DNA of 18,709 nt, from the NCBI GenBank assembly GCA_037446605.1, contig JBBIIE010000058.1, positions 1 to 18,709 of the forward strand. The letters are read 5' to 3'. The position numbers and the translations under genes were made by a program. The DNA comes from JANXAZ01 sp037446605. GTDB lineage: Bacteria > Pseudomonadota > Alphaproteobacteria > Geminicoccales > Geminicoccaceae. Of this stretch, positions 1 through 6,752 are shown piece after piece (positions within the stretch are counted from its first letter, which is position 1; each line of letters opens with the position of its first letter). The notes below the pieces were generated by a model that did no database searches, was not told where the DNA came from, and was given only the letters and a program-made list of their open reading frames with translations.

Positions 1-1
1 C

Positions 2-229
2 ACCGGTCGGCTCCTGGAGCGCGCCTCCGCCGCGATCGCCGCCGCCCGGCGGGCCGGTCGCCCGGTGGCCCGCGCGCGGCTCGCCCCGCTCCTGCTCGCC
101 ACCGTCGCCGAGGTCCGGCTGCGCCAGCTCCGGCGCGCCGGCTGCGATCCCCTGCGCGCGTCCGAGGACGGGCGCTCGCCGCTCCTGCCGCTCCGCCTCG
201 TGCTCGCCTGGCTGCGCGCACGACCCTGA
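2..229 (+). CDS. Squalene/phytoene synthase-family protein, C-terminal fragment
   Basis: This is an open frame entering from the left edge and ending at TGA 227-229; 75 residues are visible and the start lies outside the window. The end is rich in Leu, Ala and Arg and contains an LLLATVAEVRLRQLRRAGCD stretch followed by a short linker and a final helix. That layout resembles the C-terminus of alphaproteobacterial squalene/phytoene synthase-like (COG1562, NDUFAF6-related) proteins, where a Y/R-L-x-R-L-x-x-A-G-x-D-P segment precedes the last helix. The catalytic DxxxD motifs would lie upstream and cannot be seen, so the family call rests on tail resemblance only. An unrelated helical protein is possible. 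The frame and codon use look coding. Confidence 0.45.
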   Translation, partial: TGRLLERASAAIAAARRAGRPVARARLAPLLLATVAEVRLRQLRRAGCDPLRASEDGRSPLLPLRLVLAWLRARP

Positions 230-232
230 GCG

Positions 233-265
233 CCGGAGCGTCGCCGAGGCCGTGCGGAGCTCCGG
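233..265 (+). terminator. Possible stem-loop after the left partial gene
   Basis: CCGGAGC at 233-239 is perfectly complementary to GCTCCGG at 259-265, with a 19-base loop. It begins four bases after the stop codon. No T-tract follows, so it is at best a weak or Rho-assisted terminator, and in DNA of this GC content it may be chance. Confidence 0.2.
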
Positions 266-509
266 ACATCCCGGAACCTGCTCCTCGTGGAGCATCGTCC
301 GCCCGCGCAGGCGGCGGCGCGCGAGAGCCCGGAGCACCCACGCCACCACCGAGCGAAGAACGAAGATCCCGCGCCCCATCGAGCCCCGCGAGCCGATGGC
401 CGGACCACGCGTCCCGGCCCGGCACGCGCCGGAGTGTGCCCGGCGAAGGTTGACGAAGGGTGAACGGGGGCCGCTCCTGGTCCGCGATTTGCCTCTTGCC
501 GAGCGCGCG

Positions 510-527
510 CCGAGCGGATTTGCTCGG
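510..527 (+). promoter_or_regulatory. Small perfect hairpin/operator-like palindrome before the importer genes
   Basis: CCGAGC (510-515) and GCTCGG (522-527) form a perfect 6-bp inverted repeat around GGATTT, about 30 bases before the start codon. The octamer GCCGAGCG also occurs twice as a direct repeat (498-505 and 509-516). The position would suit an operator or a 5'-leader element. No regulator gene is adjacent, so the function is a guess. Confidence 0.25.
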
Positions 528-557
528 GGCAGCGGGCACGGCGAAGCGGAGGCGGCG

Positions 558-1568
558 ATGCGGGTGCAGCTCGGGACGGCGGTCGCGGTGGTGGCGGGGC
601 TCGCCGCCTTCGAGGCCGGAGCGGTCGACGTCAAGTTCACCCTCGACTGGGCCTTCCAGGGCCCGACCTCGGCCTTCATCGCCGCCCGCGAGCTCGGCTA
701 CTTCAAGGACGCCGGGCTGAGCGTCACGATCGACCGTGGCGCGGGCTCGGCGGGCGCCATCCAGCGCGTGGCGACGGGCGCCTACCAGATGGGCTTCGCC
801 GACATCAACGCGCTCGTCGAGTTCAACGTGGCCAACCCCGGCCAAGCCGCCAAGGCCGTGCTGATGGTCTACGACGCGCCACCCTTCGGGCTCTACACGC
901 TCAAGAAGAGCGGCATCAGGGAGCCCAAGGACCTGGTCGGCCGGAAGCTCGGCGCCCCGGTGTTCGATGCCTCCTACAAGCTGTTCCCGGCCTTCGCCTT
1001 CAAGGTCGGCATCGACCCGGCCGCGGTGCCCCGGGTCAACATGGACCCGCCGCTGCGCGAGGCGATGCTCGTGCGGGGAGAGGTCGACGTCATCTCCGGC
1101 CACTATTTCAGCTCGATGCTCGACCTGCAGTCCAAGGGCGTGAAGGCGGAGGACATCACCTTCATGCTCTACAAGGACTTCGGGATGGACTTCTACGGCA
1201 ACGCGGTGATCGCGGCGCAGCGCTTCCTGACCGAGCAGCCGGACGCGGTCCGCAAGTTCAACGCCGCCGTGGTCAAGGCGATGCGCTGGGTGATCGCCAA
1301 CCGCGACCAGGCGGTCGAGATGGTGGCCAAGGTCGACCCCCTGATCGACCGGAAGCTCGAGCGCACCCGGCTCGACATGGCGATCGACCTCAACATCCTG
1401 ACCCCGCACGTCCGGGCGAACGGGATGGGGGCGGTCGATCCGGCCCGGCTGCAGAGCGCGGTCCAGCAGATCGCCCAGGCCGTGAAGCTCGCGAGCGTGC
1501 CCGAGGTCGAGGAGATCTGGACCGACGCCTTCCTGCCGCCGCCGGCCGACCGCCGGCTCGTCGACTGA
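558..1568 (+). CDS. NMT1/THI5-like ABC transporter substrate-binding protein
   Basis: This periplasmic binding protein belongs to the NitT/TauT/ThiY-type importer class and would deliver a small solute to the ATPase and permease encoded next. The ATG at 558 is chosen because GGAGG (548-552) lies 5 bases upstream and it begins a short hydrophobic signal peptide (about residues 1-22, ending in AGA before VDVKFTLDW). At 336 residues it is of normal family length. The segment KFTLDW...GPTSAFIAARELGYFKDAGL is typical of NMT1/THI5 domains, followed by the usual G-A-x-Q-x-G-F-A-D region near residues 74-83. The substrate cannot be read from sequence: pyrimidine precursors of thiamine, riboflavin, sulfonates and nitrate are all used by relatives. 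No TPP riboswitch precedes the gene, which weakens a thiamine role. The in-frame extension upstream is rejected as non-coding. Confidence 0.9.
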   Translation: MRVQLGTAVAVVAGLAAFEAGAVDVKFTLDWAFQGPTSAFIAARELGYFKDAGLSVTIDRGAGSAGAIQRVATGAYQMGFADINALVEFNVANPGQAAKAVLMVYDAPPFGLYTLKKSGIREPKDLVGRKLGAPVFDASYKLFPAFAFKVGIDPAAVPRVNMDPPLREAMLVRGEVDVISGHYFSSMLDLQSKGVKAEDITFMLYKDFGMDFYGNAVIAAQRFLTEQPDAVRKFNAAVVKAMRWVIANRDQAVEMVAKVDPLIDRKLERTRLDMAIDLNILTPHVRANGMGAVDPARLQSAVQQIAQAVKLASVPEVEEIWTDAFLPPPADRRLVD

Positions 1569-1575
1569 GCCGACG

Positions 1576-2358
1576 GTGGCGCTGATCGAGGCCGAGCGCG
1601 TCGCGCTGCGCTACGGCGGCGCCGCCGGCACGCTCGCCCTCGATGGCTTCTCGCTCGCCGTCGAGCCCGGCGAGTTCGCGGCGCTCGTGGGCCCCTCGGG
1701 CTGCGGCAAGTCCTCCTTCCTCAAGGTCGTCTCGGGCCTGCACCCGGTCTCCGCCGGGACCGCCCGACTGCACGGGGCGCCGATCGCCGGGCCGCAGCAC
1801 GGCATCGGCATGGCGTTCCAGAACGCCACGCTCCTGCCCTGGCGCTCGACGCTCGAGAACGTGCTGCTGCCGCTCGAGGTGAGCCGCGACCACCGCGCCA
1901 CCTTCCGCCGCAGGCGCACCGAGCACGAGGCCCGCGCCCTGGCGTTGCTGCGCACGGTCGGGCTCGCCGAGTTCCGCGACCACGCCCCGTTCCAGCTCTC
2001 GGGCGGCATGCAGCAGCGCGCCAATCTCTGCCGGGCGCTCGTGCACGAGCCCGAGATCCTGCTCCTGGACGAGCCCTTCGCGGCGCTCGACGCCTTCACC
2101 CGCGAGGAGCTCTGGGCTGTGCTGCAGGATCTCTGGATGCAGCGCCGCTTCACCGTCGTGCTGGTGACCCACGATCTGCGCGAGGCGGTGTTCCTGGCCG
2201 ACCGGATCCACGTGGTGAGCCGGCGTCCCGGGCGGATCGTGCGGAGCCGGGACGTCGACCTGCCGCGCCCCCGCACGCTCGCCACGACCTTCGAGCCCGC
2301 CTTCGTCGACATCGTGCACGAGCTGCGGGACGAGATCAGCCGGGTCCGCCAGGGATGA
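1576..2358 (+). CDS. ABC transporter ATP-binding protein, NitT/TauT (SsuB/TauB) type
   Basis: This cytoplasmic nucleotide-binding subunit of the importer hydrolyses ATP to drive uptake. All motifs are intact: Walker A GPSGCGKS (39-46), Q-loop Q82, an LPW segment just after it that is typical of the nitrate/taurine/sulfonate group, signature LSGGMQQR (141-148), Walker B ILLLDEP (161-167) and H-loop H199. It is 260 residues, the usual length. The start is GTG at 1576, 7 bases after the binding-protein stop and with only a weak ribosome-binding site, which suggests translational coupling. The stop overlaps the permease start by 4 bases (ATGA). Confidence 0.95.
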   Translation: MALIEAERVALRYGGAAGTLALDGFSLAVEPGEFAALVGPSGCGKSSFLKVVSGLHPVSAGTARLHGAPIAGPQHGIGMAFQNATLLPWRSTLENVLLPLEVSRDHRATFRRRRTEHEARALALLRTVGLAEFRDHAPFQLSGGMQQRANLCRALVHEPEILLLDEPFAALDAFTREELWAVLQDLWMQRRFTVVLVTHDLREAVFLADRIHVVSRRPGRIVRSRDVDLPRPRTLATTFEPAFVDIVHELRDEISRVRQG

Positions 2359-3125
2359 GCGAGGCGCTGCGGCTCAAGCTCGCGCCCTGGCTCGCCACCC
2401 TGGCGCTGGTGCTGGTGTGGGAGGCGGGCTGTCGGATCTTCGCGATCGAGGAGTTCCTGCTGCCGACCCCCTCGGCGAGCCTGAAGGCGCTCTGGGACTA
2501 TGCCGGAGCCATCTGGCACAACGCCTTCTTCACGCTCTGGGTGACGCTCCTGGGTTTCGCCCTGGCGGTTGGCTTCGGGCTCGTCCTGGGCGTGGCGACC
2601 GGCGCCAGCCGGCTCGCCTACGCCGCCCTCTACCCGATGCTGATCGGCTTCAACTCGATCCCGAAGGTGGCGATCGTGCCGATCCTCGTCATCTGGTTCG
2701 GGATCGGCGCGGTGCCGGCCGTGCTCACGGCCTTCCTGATCAGCTTCTTCCCGATCGTGGTCAACGTCGCCACCGGCATCGCCACGCTCGAGCCCGAGCT
2801 CGAGGACGTGCTCCGCTCGCTCGGCGCGCGGCCGCGCGACATCCTCCTCAAGGTCGGCCTGCCGCGGGCGATGCCCTACTTCTTCGCCTCGCTCAAGGTG
2901 GCGGTCACCCTCGCCTTCGTGGGCTCGGTGATCTCCGAGACCATCGCCGGCAACCAGGGCATCGGCTATCTGATGCTGCAGGCCTCCTCGAGCTTCAAGA
3001 CGCCGCTCGTTTTCGCCGGACTGATCGTCGTGGCGGTCATGGGCATCGGCATGTACGCGGCGTTCGCCTGGCTCGAGCAGCGCATGACGGGCTGGGCATT
3101 CCGCGGCCAGCAGCCGGTAGGCTGA
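2355..3125 (+). CDS. ABC transporter permease, NitT/TauT (SsuC/TauC) type
   Basis: This inner-membrane channel subunit (BPD_transp_1 family, 256 residues) completes the importer with the two preceding genes. About six hydrophobic segments are visible, including 11-30, 58-82, 104-125 and 217-239. The cytoplasmic EAA-type coupling loop is at about 148-170 (ELEDVLRSLGARPRDILLKV, with the conserved Gly at 157). The SETIAGNQGIGYLM segment near 194-207 is a strong family marker. The ATG overlaps the ATPase stop. The gene is convergent with the polysaccharide autokinase gene, with a 30-bp gap. Confidence 0.95.
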   Translation: MSEALRLKLAPWLATLALVLVWEAGCRIFAIEEFLLPTPSASLKALWDYAGAIWHNAFFTLWVTLLGFALAVGFGLVLGVATGASRLAYAALYPMLIGFNSIPKVAIVPILVIWFGIGAVPAVLTAFLISFFPIVVNVATGIATLEPELEDVLRSLGARPRDILLKVGLPRAMPYFFASLKVAVTLAFVGSVISETIAGNQGIGYLMLQASSSFKTPLVFAGLIVVAVMGIGMYAAFAWLEQRMTGWAFRGQQPVG

Positions 3126-3129
3126 GCGC

Positions 3130-3153
3130 GCGGCCACCCGCCCGGCCGGCCGC
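3130..3153. terminator. Possible bidirectional hairpin between convergent genes
   Basis: GCGGCC (3130-3135) pairs with GGCCGC (3148-3153) around a 12-base loop, in the 30-bp gap between two convergent stop codons. There is no T-tract on either side. Position favours a shared terminator, but composition makes chance pairing likely. Confidence 0.25.
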
Positions 3154-3155
3154 CC

Positions 3156-5432
3156 TCAGTTCACGTAGTACTTGTGGTACTTGCTGTAATAGTGGTCGAC
3201 GCCGCCATAGCCGTAGCGCGCGTGCTTCTTCACGTCGACCTGGGTGATGACGCAGCCGCCGAGCGGCACCCGGTGCTCGACCATTTGCTTCAGAGCATCC
3301 TCGGCGACGTCCTTGGTGGTCTTCTCCCAGCGCACCACGAAGAGCACCGAATCCGCGAGCTCGGCCGTGAGCTTGCTGTCGGTGACGCCGAGCACCGGCG
3401 TGCTGTCGAGAATGACGTAGTCGTAGCGCTCGCGCAGGGAGGCCAGGAGTTCCTTCATGCGCTGCGAGGCGATGATGGCGCCGGGGTTGGCCGACTGCCG
3501 GTCGACCGAGATCACATCGATGCCGAGCTCGGCGACCGGGTAGACGAGCTCGTCGGCCGAAGCGTCGCCCGCCATGTATTCGACGAGCCGGCCGAGCGCC
3601 TTGGTGCCGAGCTCGCGGCCGACCGAGGGATGCCGGATGTCGAGGTCGACGAGGACGACCCTGTGCCCGGCCTGGGCGAGCGAGGTGGCGAGCGAGATCG
3701 ACAGCGTGGTCTTGCCCTCGGACGGAACCGAGGAGGTCACCTGGATGACCCGGGGCGGATGGTCGACGTTGGAGAGCCGGAGTGCGGTGAACACCTGGCG
3801 GAGGGTCTCGGCGTAGATCGAGAGCGGCTTGGCCACCTGGTAGCCGGCGAGCCCACCGTGCTTCCTGGTCACGCTCGGGCTCACATAGGGCACGAGACCG
3901 AGGCAGGGCAGGCCGAAGAGGCGCTCGATCTCCTTGCCGCTGCGGATCGTGTTGTCGAGCCGCTCGACCGCCCAGGCGAGCCCGGTGCCGGCCATCGAGG
4001 AGACGAGGAGCCCCGCCAGCACCCAGAACAGGGGCGGTCGCGAGCTCGGGCTCTCCGGCGGCTTGGCGCGCGCCACCACCTTGGCGTCGGCGGCGGCCAG
4101 CTGCTGCTGCTCCCGGGTCTCCTTGAGGCGCTGCAGGAACTGCTCGTAGAGTGCCCGGCTGACCGCGACCTGCCGCTCGAGCTCGCGCAGCTTGACCTCG
4201 GCCTGGCCCGCCCGGTCCGTCTCGTTCATGAGACGGGCGATGTCCTGCTCGATCGAGCGCTCGCGGGCCTGCAGCACGCGGATCTCGTTCGCCGTGTTGT
4301 CGACGATCCGCTGCACCTCGGTGCGGATCTTGTCGGCCACCTTGGCCTGCTCGGCCTTGAGGAGCTGGACCCGCGGGTGCTTGTCGCCGAAGGTGCTGAG
4401 GAGTTCGGCCTCGGCCTTCTGCAGCTCGCGCTCCTGCTCCCACAGCCGGGTCATGTAGGGCGAGTTCATGACCTCGGAGAGCGTGTTCAGGCTCTCCCGC
4501 CGCCCCTGGAGGTCGCGGATGTAGCGCAGCCGGGATTCCTTCTCGCTCCGCTCGGCCCGGGCCTGGACCAGCATCTGGGTCAGGTTCATCACCTGCTGCC
4601 CCTGGAGCGTGAGCCCGCCCTTGGTCTCGTAAAGGCCGTACTTGGTCCGGTACTGCTCGATCTCGGCCTCGCCGGCGATGACCTGCTCCTGGAGCTCGGC
4701 CACCCGGATCTCCAGCCACTCGGTCGCCTTCTGGGTGATCCCGGCCTTCTCCTGGACCTGCGCCGAAATGTAGAGGTCGGCCAAGCCGTTGGCGATCCGC
4801 GCCGCCACGCTCGGGCTGGGCGACGAGTAGTTGATGGAGAGCACGAGCGACCGGCCCTCCTGCTTCACCCGCAGATGGTCGAGCAGCTTGTCGATCTGCT
4901 GCTCCTTGGCGACCTCGAAGGCGAGCTCGGGCTCGACCTCGGCCTGCTCCTGGGCGAGGCCGGTGGCGAACAGCCAGTCGCGCGGAACCCAGTCGCCCAG
5001 CACCTCGCCGAGCCAGGCGGTGACCGGCGAGCGCGGCTCGGCCGGCGGCAGCGGTGCGGAGGGATCCACGAGCTCGAGCCGCTCGACGAGCTGGTCGAGC
5101 ATCGCCCGCGACTGGATGAGGCGGATCTGGGTCTCGACGGTGGCGGCGTCCGCCGAAAGCCCGGCGGCCACCGCCTGGATGTCGATGACCTTGGCCTCCT
5201 TGGGCTCGATCTTGACCAGCGCCTGGGCCGTGTAGACCGGCTTGCGCGAGAAGCCCCAATAGCCGGCGGCGGCCGTGCCGATCAGCGTGACGGCGAGGAT
5301 CAGGCTGCGGCGGCGGCGCAGGAAGGCCAGGATGCCGCGCAGGTCGAGGCCGCTCTCGTCGGTCTCGGTCGCCGCCTGGCGATGGTAGGGGTCGCCACCA
5401 TCGGACTCGCTCGCTCCCCCGCGCACCGTCAT
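3156..5432 (-). CDS. wzc: Wzc-like polysaccharide chain-length regulator / BY-type tyrosine autokinase
   Basis: This inner-membrane co-polymerase controls chain length and export of exo- or capsular polysaccharide through cycles of tyrosine autophosphorylation. With the ATG at 5432 (GAGGGG 7 bases upstream) it has 758 residues, normal for one-piece Wzc proteins; an in-frame GTG at 5474 lacks this signal. Order: N-terminal cytoplasmic tail, membrane segment about 43-60, Wzz domain, long coiled-coil periplasmic region about 225-450 with the GNVR-type stretch ELERQVAVSRALYEQFLQRL (417-436), second membrane segment about 467-488, then the kinase. The kinase has Walker A SVPSEGKTT (568-576), Walker A' VVLVDLDIR (592-600) and Walker B VILDSTP (673-679). 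Seven tyrosines (740, 742, 748, 749, 752, 755, 756) form the C-terminal phosphorylation cluster. It is the last gene of its group, 219 bases after the helical-repeat gene. No wza-like exporter is adjacent. Confidence 0.95.
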   Translation of the reverse strand: MTVRGGASESDGGDPYHRQAATETDESGLDLRGILAFLRRRRSLILAVTLIGTAAAGYWGFSRKPVYTAQALVKIEPKEAKVIDIQAVAAGLSADAATVETQIRLIQSRAMLDQLVERLELVDPSAPLPPAEPRSPVTAWLGEVLGDWVPRDWLFATGLAQEQAEVEPELAFEVAKEQQIDKLLDHLRVKQEGRSLVLSINYSSPSPSVAARIANGLADLYISAQVQEKAGITQKATEWLEIRVAELQEQVIAGEAEIEQYRTKYGLYETKGGLTLQGQQVMNLTQMLVQARAERSEKESRLRYIRDLQGRRESLNTLSEVMNSPYMTRLWEQERELQKAEAELLSTFGDKHPRVQLLKAEQAKVADKIRTEVQRIVDNTANEIRVLQARERSIEQDIARLMNETDRAGQAEVKLRELERQVAVSRALYEQFLQRLKETREQQQLAAADAKVVARAKPPESPSSRPPLFWVLAGLLVSSMAGTGLAWAVERLDNTIRSGKEIERLFGLPCLGLVPYVSPSVTRKHGGLAGYQVAKPLSIYAETLRQVFTALRLSNVDHPPRVIQVTSSVPSEGKTTLSISLATSLAQAGHRVVLVDLDIRHPSVGRELGTKALGRLVEYMAGDASADELVYPVAELGIDVISVDRQSANPGAIIASQRMKELLASLRERYDYVILDSTPVLGVTDSKLTAELADSVLFVVRWEKTTKDVAEDALKQMVEHRVPLGGCVITQVDVKKHARYGYGGVDHYYSKYHKYYVN

Positions 5433-5546
5433 GCCGCCACCCCTCGACAATCGCCACGACCCGGACGCCTGCACCCGGGGCCACCATGCCGGTCAGATTG
5501 GCCGCAACATCCCGTCGTGTAAAGGCGTCAATCAGTCACGCAGCGA

Positions 5547-5583
5547 TCAACCGAAAGTTGAACAAATCCACTTCTCGCCGAGA
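5547..5583. promoter_or_regulatory. Two adjacent small palindromes in the wzc upstream region
   Basis: TCAAC-CGAAA-GTTGA at 5547-5561 and TCTCG-C-CGAGA at 5573-5583 are both perfect inverted repeats, with centres 24 bp apart, in the most AT-rich intergenic stretch of this part of the window. They lie 115-151 bases upstream of the wzc start on the minus strand, as operators would. A TTGACG hexamer on the minus strand lies between them and the gene but has no good -10. Either a regulator site or chance. Confidence 0.3.
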
Positions 5584-5620
5584 GCGGGAATGTGCGCAAT
5601 CGTCTACAGGAAACAATCTA

Positions 5621-5666
5621 CCGAAGGTCTATGGATCACTCACCCGAAGGTCTATGGATCACTCAC
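5621..5666. repeat. Perfect 23-bp tandem duplication
   Basis: Bases 5621-5643 are repeated exactly and without a gap at 5644-5666; each copy starts CCGAAGGTCT and ends GGATCACTCAC. The rightmost copy contains the last four codons and the TAG stop of the minus-strand helical-repeat gene. Gain or loss of one copy would leave that protein unchanged but would alter the spacer before wzc. No third copy is present. Confidence 0.95.
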
Positions 5667-6350
5667 CGCCTCGTCCTCGGCGGCGAGATCCTCGAGCGCC
5701 CTTTGGAGCCGTACCGCGAGCTCGGGCATCGCCGCCAGCCGCCCCACGGCCATCTCCCCTCGGCCGCTGGCCCGCAGCATCCGCGCGGTCTGGGCGAGGT
5801 TCACCTCCGCGGCGACGGCGAGCTCGCGATCGAGCATCGCCTCGAGCTCGGCGTCCCGCTCGAGCCCCTCGGCCAGGAGGGCTGCCAAGCGGTTGACGGC
5901 ATAGTCGGGCGCGTGCGGGACGAGACGTACACCCACCCGCAGGAGCTCGGCCGCCCGCGCCGGGTCGCCGCGCAGCAGCGGCGCGAGCGGCAGCATCCCC
6001 CACGAGGTGGCATCGGTCGGGACGGAGCGGATCGCCGCCAGGAACTCCTGCTCGGCCGCCCGGGCCGGCTCGCCCGCCGCCGCCTCGGGCGCCAAGCGAT
6101 CGGCCTCGAGCAGATGGACCATCGCCAAGTCGCGATGAGCGATCGGCCGCTCCGTCAACTCGACCGACCCTCGGCGGCTCTCCATGATGCGCCGCAGCCC
6201 GTCCGCGGAAGGAGGCGTACCGGCATAGAGAAGCTCTGCAGCGGCGTCGCCGGGCAGCTCCACGAGCACAGACCCGGCCACCGGCGCCCCTTCCCGGAGC
6301 GCCCAGAGCCCGGCCACGATCACGACCAGCCCGGCCAGACGGCCCGCCAA
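5652..6350 (-). CDS. Membrane-anchored helical-repeat protein of a polysaccharide locus, function unknown
   Basis: A 232-residue protein with one N-terminal membrane segment or uncleaved signal (about 4-18, LAGLVVIVAGLWALR) followed by an Ala/Leu/Arg/Glu-rich, wholly helical body. The region about 100-170 (AIRSVPTDATSWGMLPLAPL, then GDPARAAELLRVGVRLVP) has the spacing of TPR-like helix pairs. I recall similar small TPR-like proteins beside O-antigen ligase and Wzc genes in alphaproteobacteria, but no conserved domain can be named with certainty. A scaffold role in polysaccharide assembly is inference from context. The best start is TTG at 6350, with AGGGGG 4 bases upstream; no ATG or GTG fits better. 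It follows the small secreted protein by 31 bases and precedes wzc, so the three genes are probably co-transcribed. Its stop lies within the 23-bp tandem duplication. Confidence 0.7.
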   Translation of the reverse strand: MAGRLAGLVVIVAGLWALREGAPVAGSVLVELPGDAAAELLYAGTPPSADGLRRIMESRRGSVELTERPIAHRDLAMVHLLEADRLAPEAAAGEPARAAEQEFLAAIRSVPTDATSWGMLPLAPLLRGDPARAAELLRVGVRLVPHAPDYAVNRLAALLAEGLERDAELEAMLDRELAVAAEVNLAQTARMLRASGRGEMAVGRLAAMPELAVRLQRALEDLAAEDEAVSDP

Positions 6351-6381
6351 GGAACCCCCTGGCCCCGGCCGGTCGCCCCGA

Positions 6382-6624
6382 TCAGCGCCGCCTGAGACCG
6401 TTCGGGCTCGGCGGGCAGAGGAGCGGGAAGAACGGCCGCCCGGTGATGCTGAAGTGGGTATTGGAGGTGAAGCAGGCGACGTTCCCCGCGAACGTCCTGC
6501 TCGTCGGCGGGAACGGCGAGGCCGAGAAGAGCGATCCGAAGGGCAGCGCGAAGGCGGACCCCGCTCCGTAGCCGAGCCCCGCGACCATGCCGAGAGCGGC
6601 GAGCCCGACGACCATCCGACGCAT
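6382..6624 (-). CDS. Small secreted hypothetical protein (80 aa)
   Basis: The ATG at 6624 has a strong ribosome-binding site (GGAGGGAG about 6 bases upstream). The 80-residue product begins MRRMVVGLAALGMVAGLGYG, a clear signal peptide, with a likely cleavage after AFA (residues 24-26). The mature part, about 54 residues, is rich in Phe, Pro and Ser, has exactly two cysteines (51 and 70) that could form one disulfide, and ends in three arginines. I do not recognise the family. A longer in-frame start at 6723 is possible but would bury the signal peptide. It is the first gene of the group that ends with wzc, so a periplasmic or surface role linked to polysaccharide is possible but unproven. Confidence 0.7.
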   Translation of the reverse strand: MRRMVVGLAALGMVAGLGYGAGSAFALPFGSLFSASPFPPTSRTFAGNVACFTSNTHFSITGRPFFPLLCPPSPNGLRRR

Positions 6625-6658
6625 GACGCTCTCCCTCCTTCCTTGCTGCGATGAAATG

Positions 6659-6687
6659 TGGATAGGCTGGACCCCGCGGCTTGGCAA
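6659..6687 (-). promoter_or_regulatory. Predicted sigma-70 promoter for the small secreted protein/wzc group
   Basis: On the minus strand TTGCCA (6687-6682) is separated by 17 bases from TATCCA (6664-6659). The -35 box matches the consensus at 5 of 6 positions and the -10 at 3 of 6. Transcription would start near 6652, giving a leader of about 28 bases that contains the strong ribosome-binding site. Confidence 0.45.
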
Positions 6688-6752
6688 GTCCCCTTCGTCG
6701 GCCGGATGCACGATCGAGATCAATCGGCAAATGGACAGCGAGTAATTCTACC

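Larger units (their letters stand above)
230..557. other. Intergenic region upstream of the NMT1-type transporter
   Basis: This 328-base stretch lies between the left partial gene and the binding-protein gene. The frame of the binding protein stays open through it, but the residues there are Arg/Pro-rich and unlike a signal peptide, so I treat it as non-coding. It holds a possible stem-loop at 233-265, an isolated TTGACG at 450-455 without a convincing -10, and a small perfect hairpin at 510-527. I searched for the conserved thi-box segments of a TPP riboswitch and do not see them. Confidence 0.6.

Noticed and set aside
450..455. TTGACG as the -35 box of the importer promoter
   Set aside because: No plausible -10 lies at 15-19 bases downstream.
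252..557. N-terminal extension of the NMT1-type binding protein
   Set aside because: The added residues are Arg/Pro-rich and would bury the signal peptide. The ATG at 558 has its own ribosome-binding site.
230..557. TPP riboswitch before the THI5-like binding protein
   Set aside because: The conserved thi-box segments are not present on the plus strand.
3174..5522. Long plus-strand open frame (782 codons) opposite wzc
   Set aside because: It is an antisense shadow typical of very GC-rich genes. Its sequence is rich in low-complexity Leu/Gly/Arg/Asp/His, while the minus strand encodes a full Wzc with all motifs.
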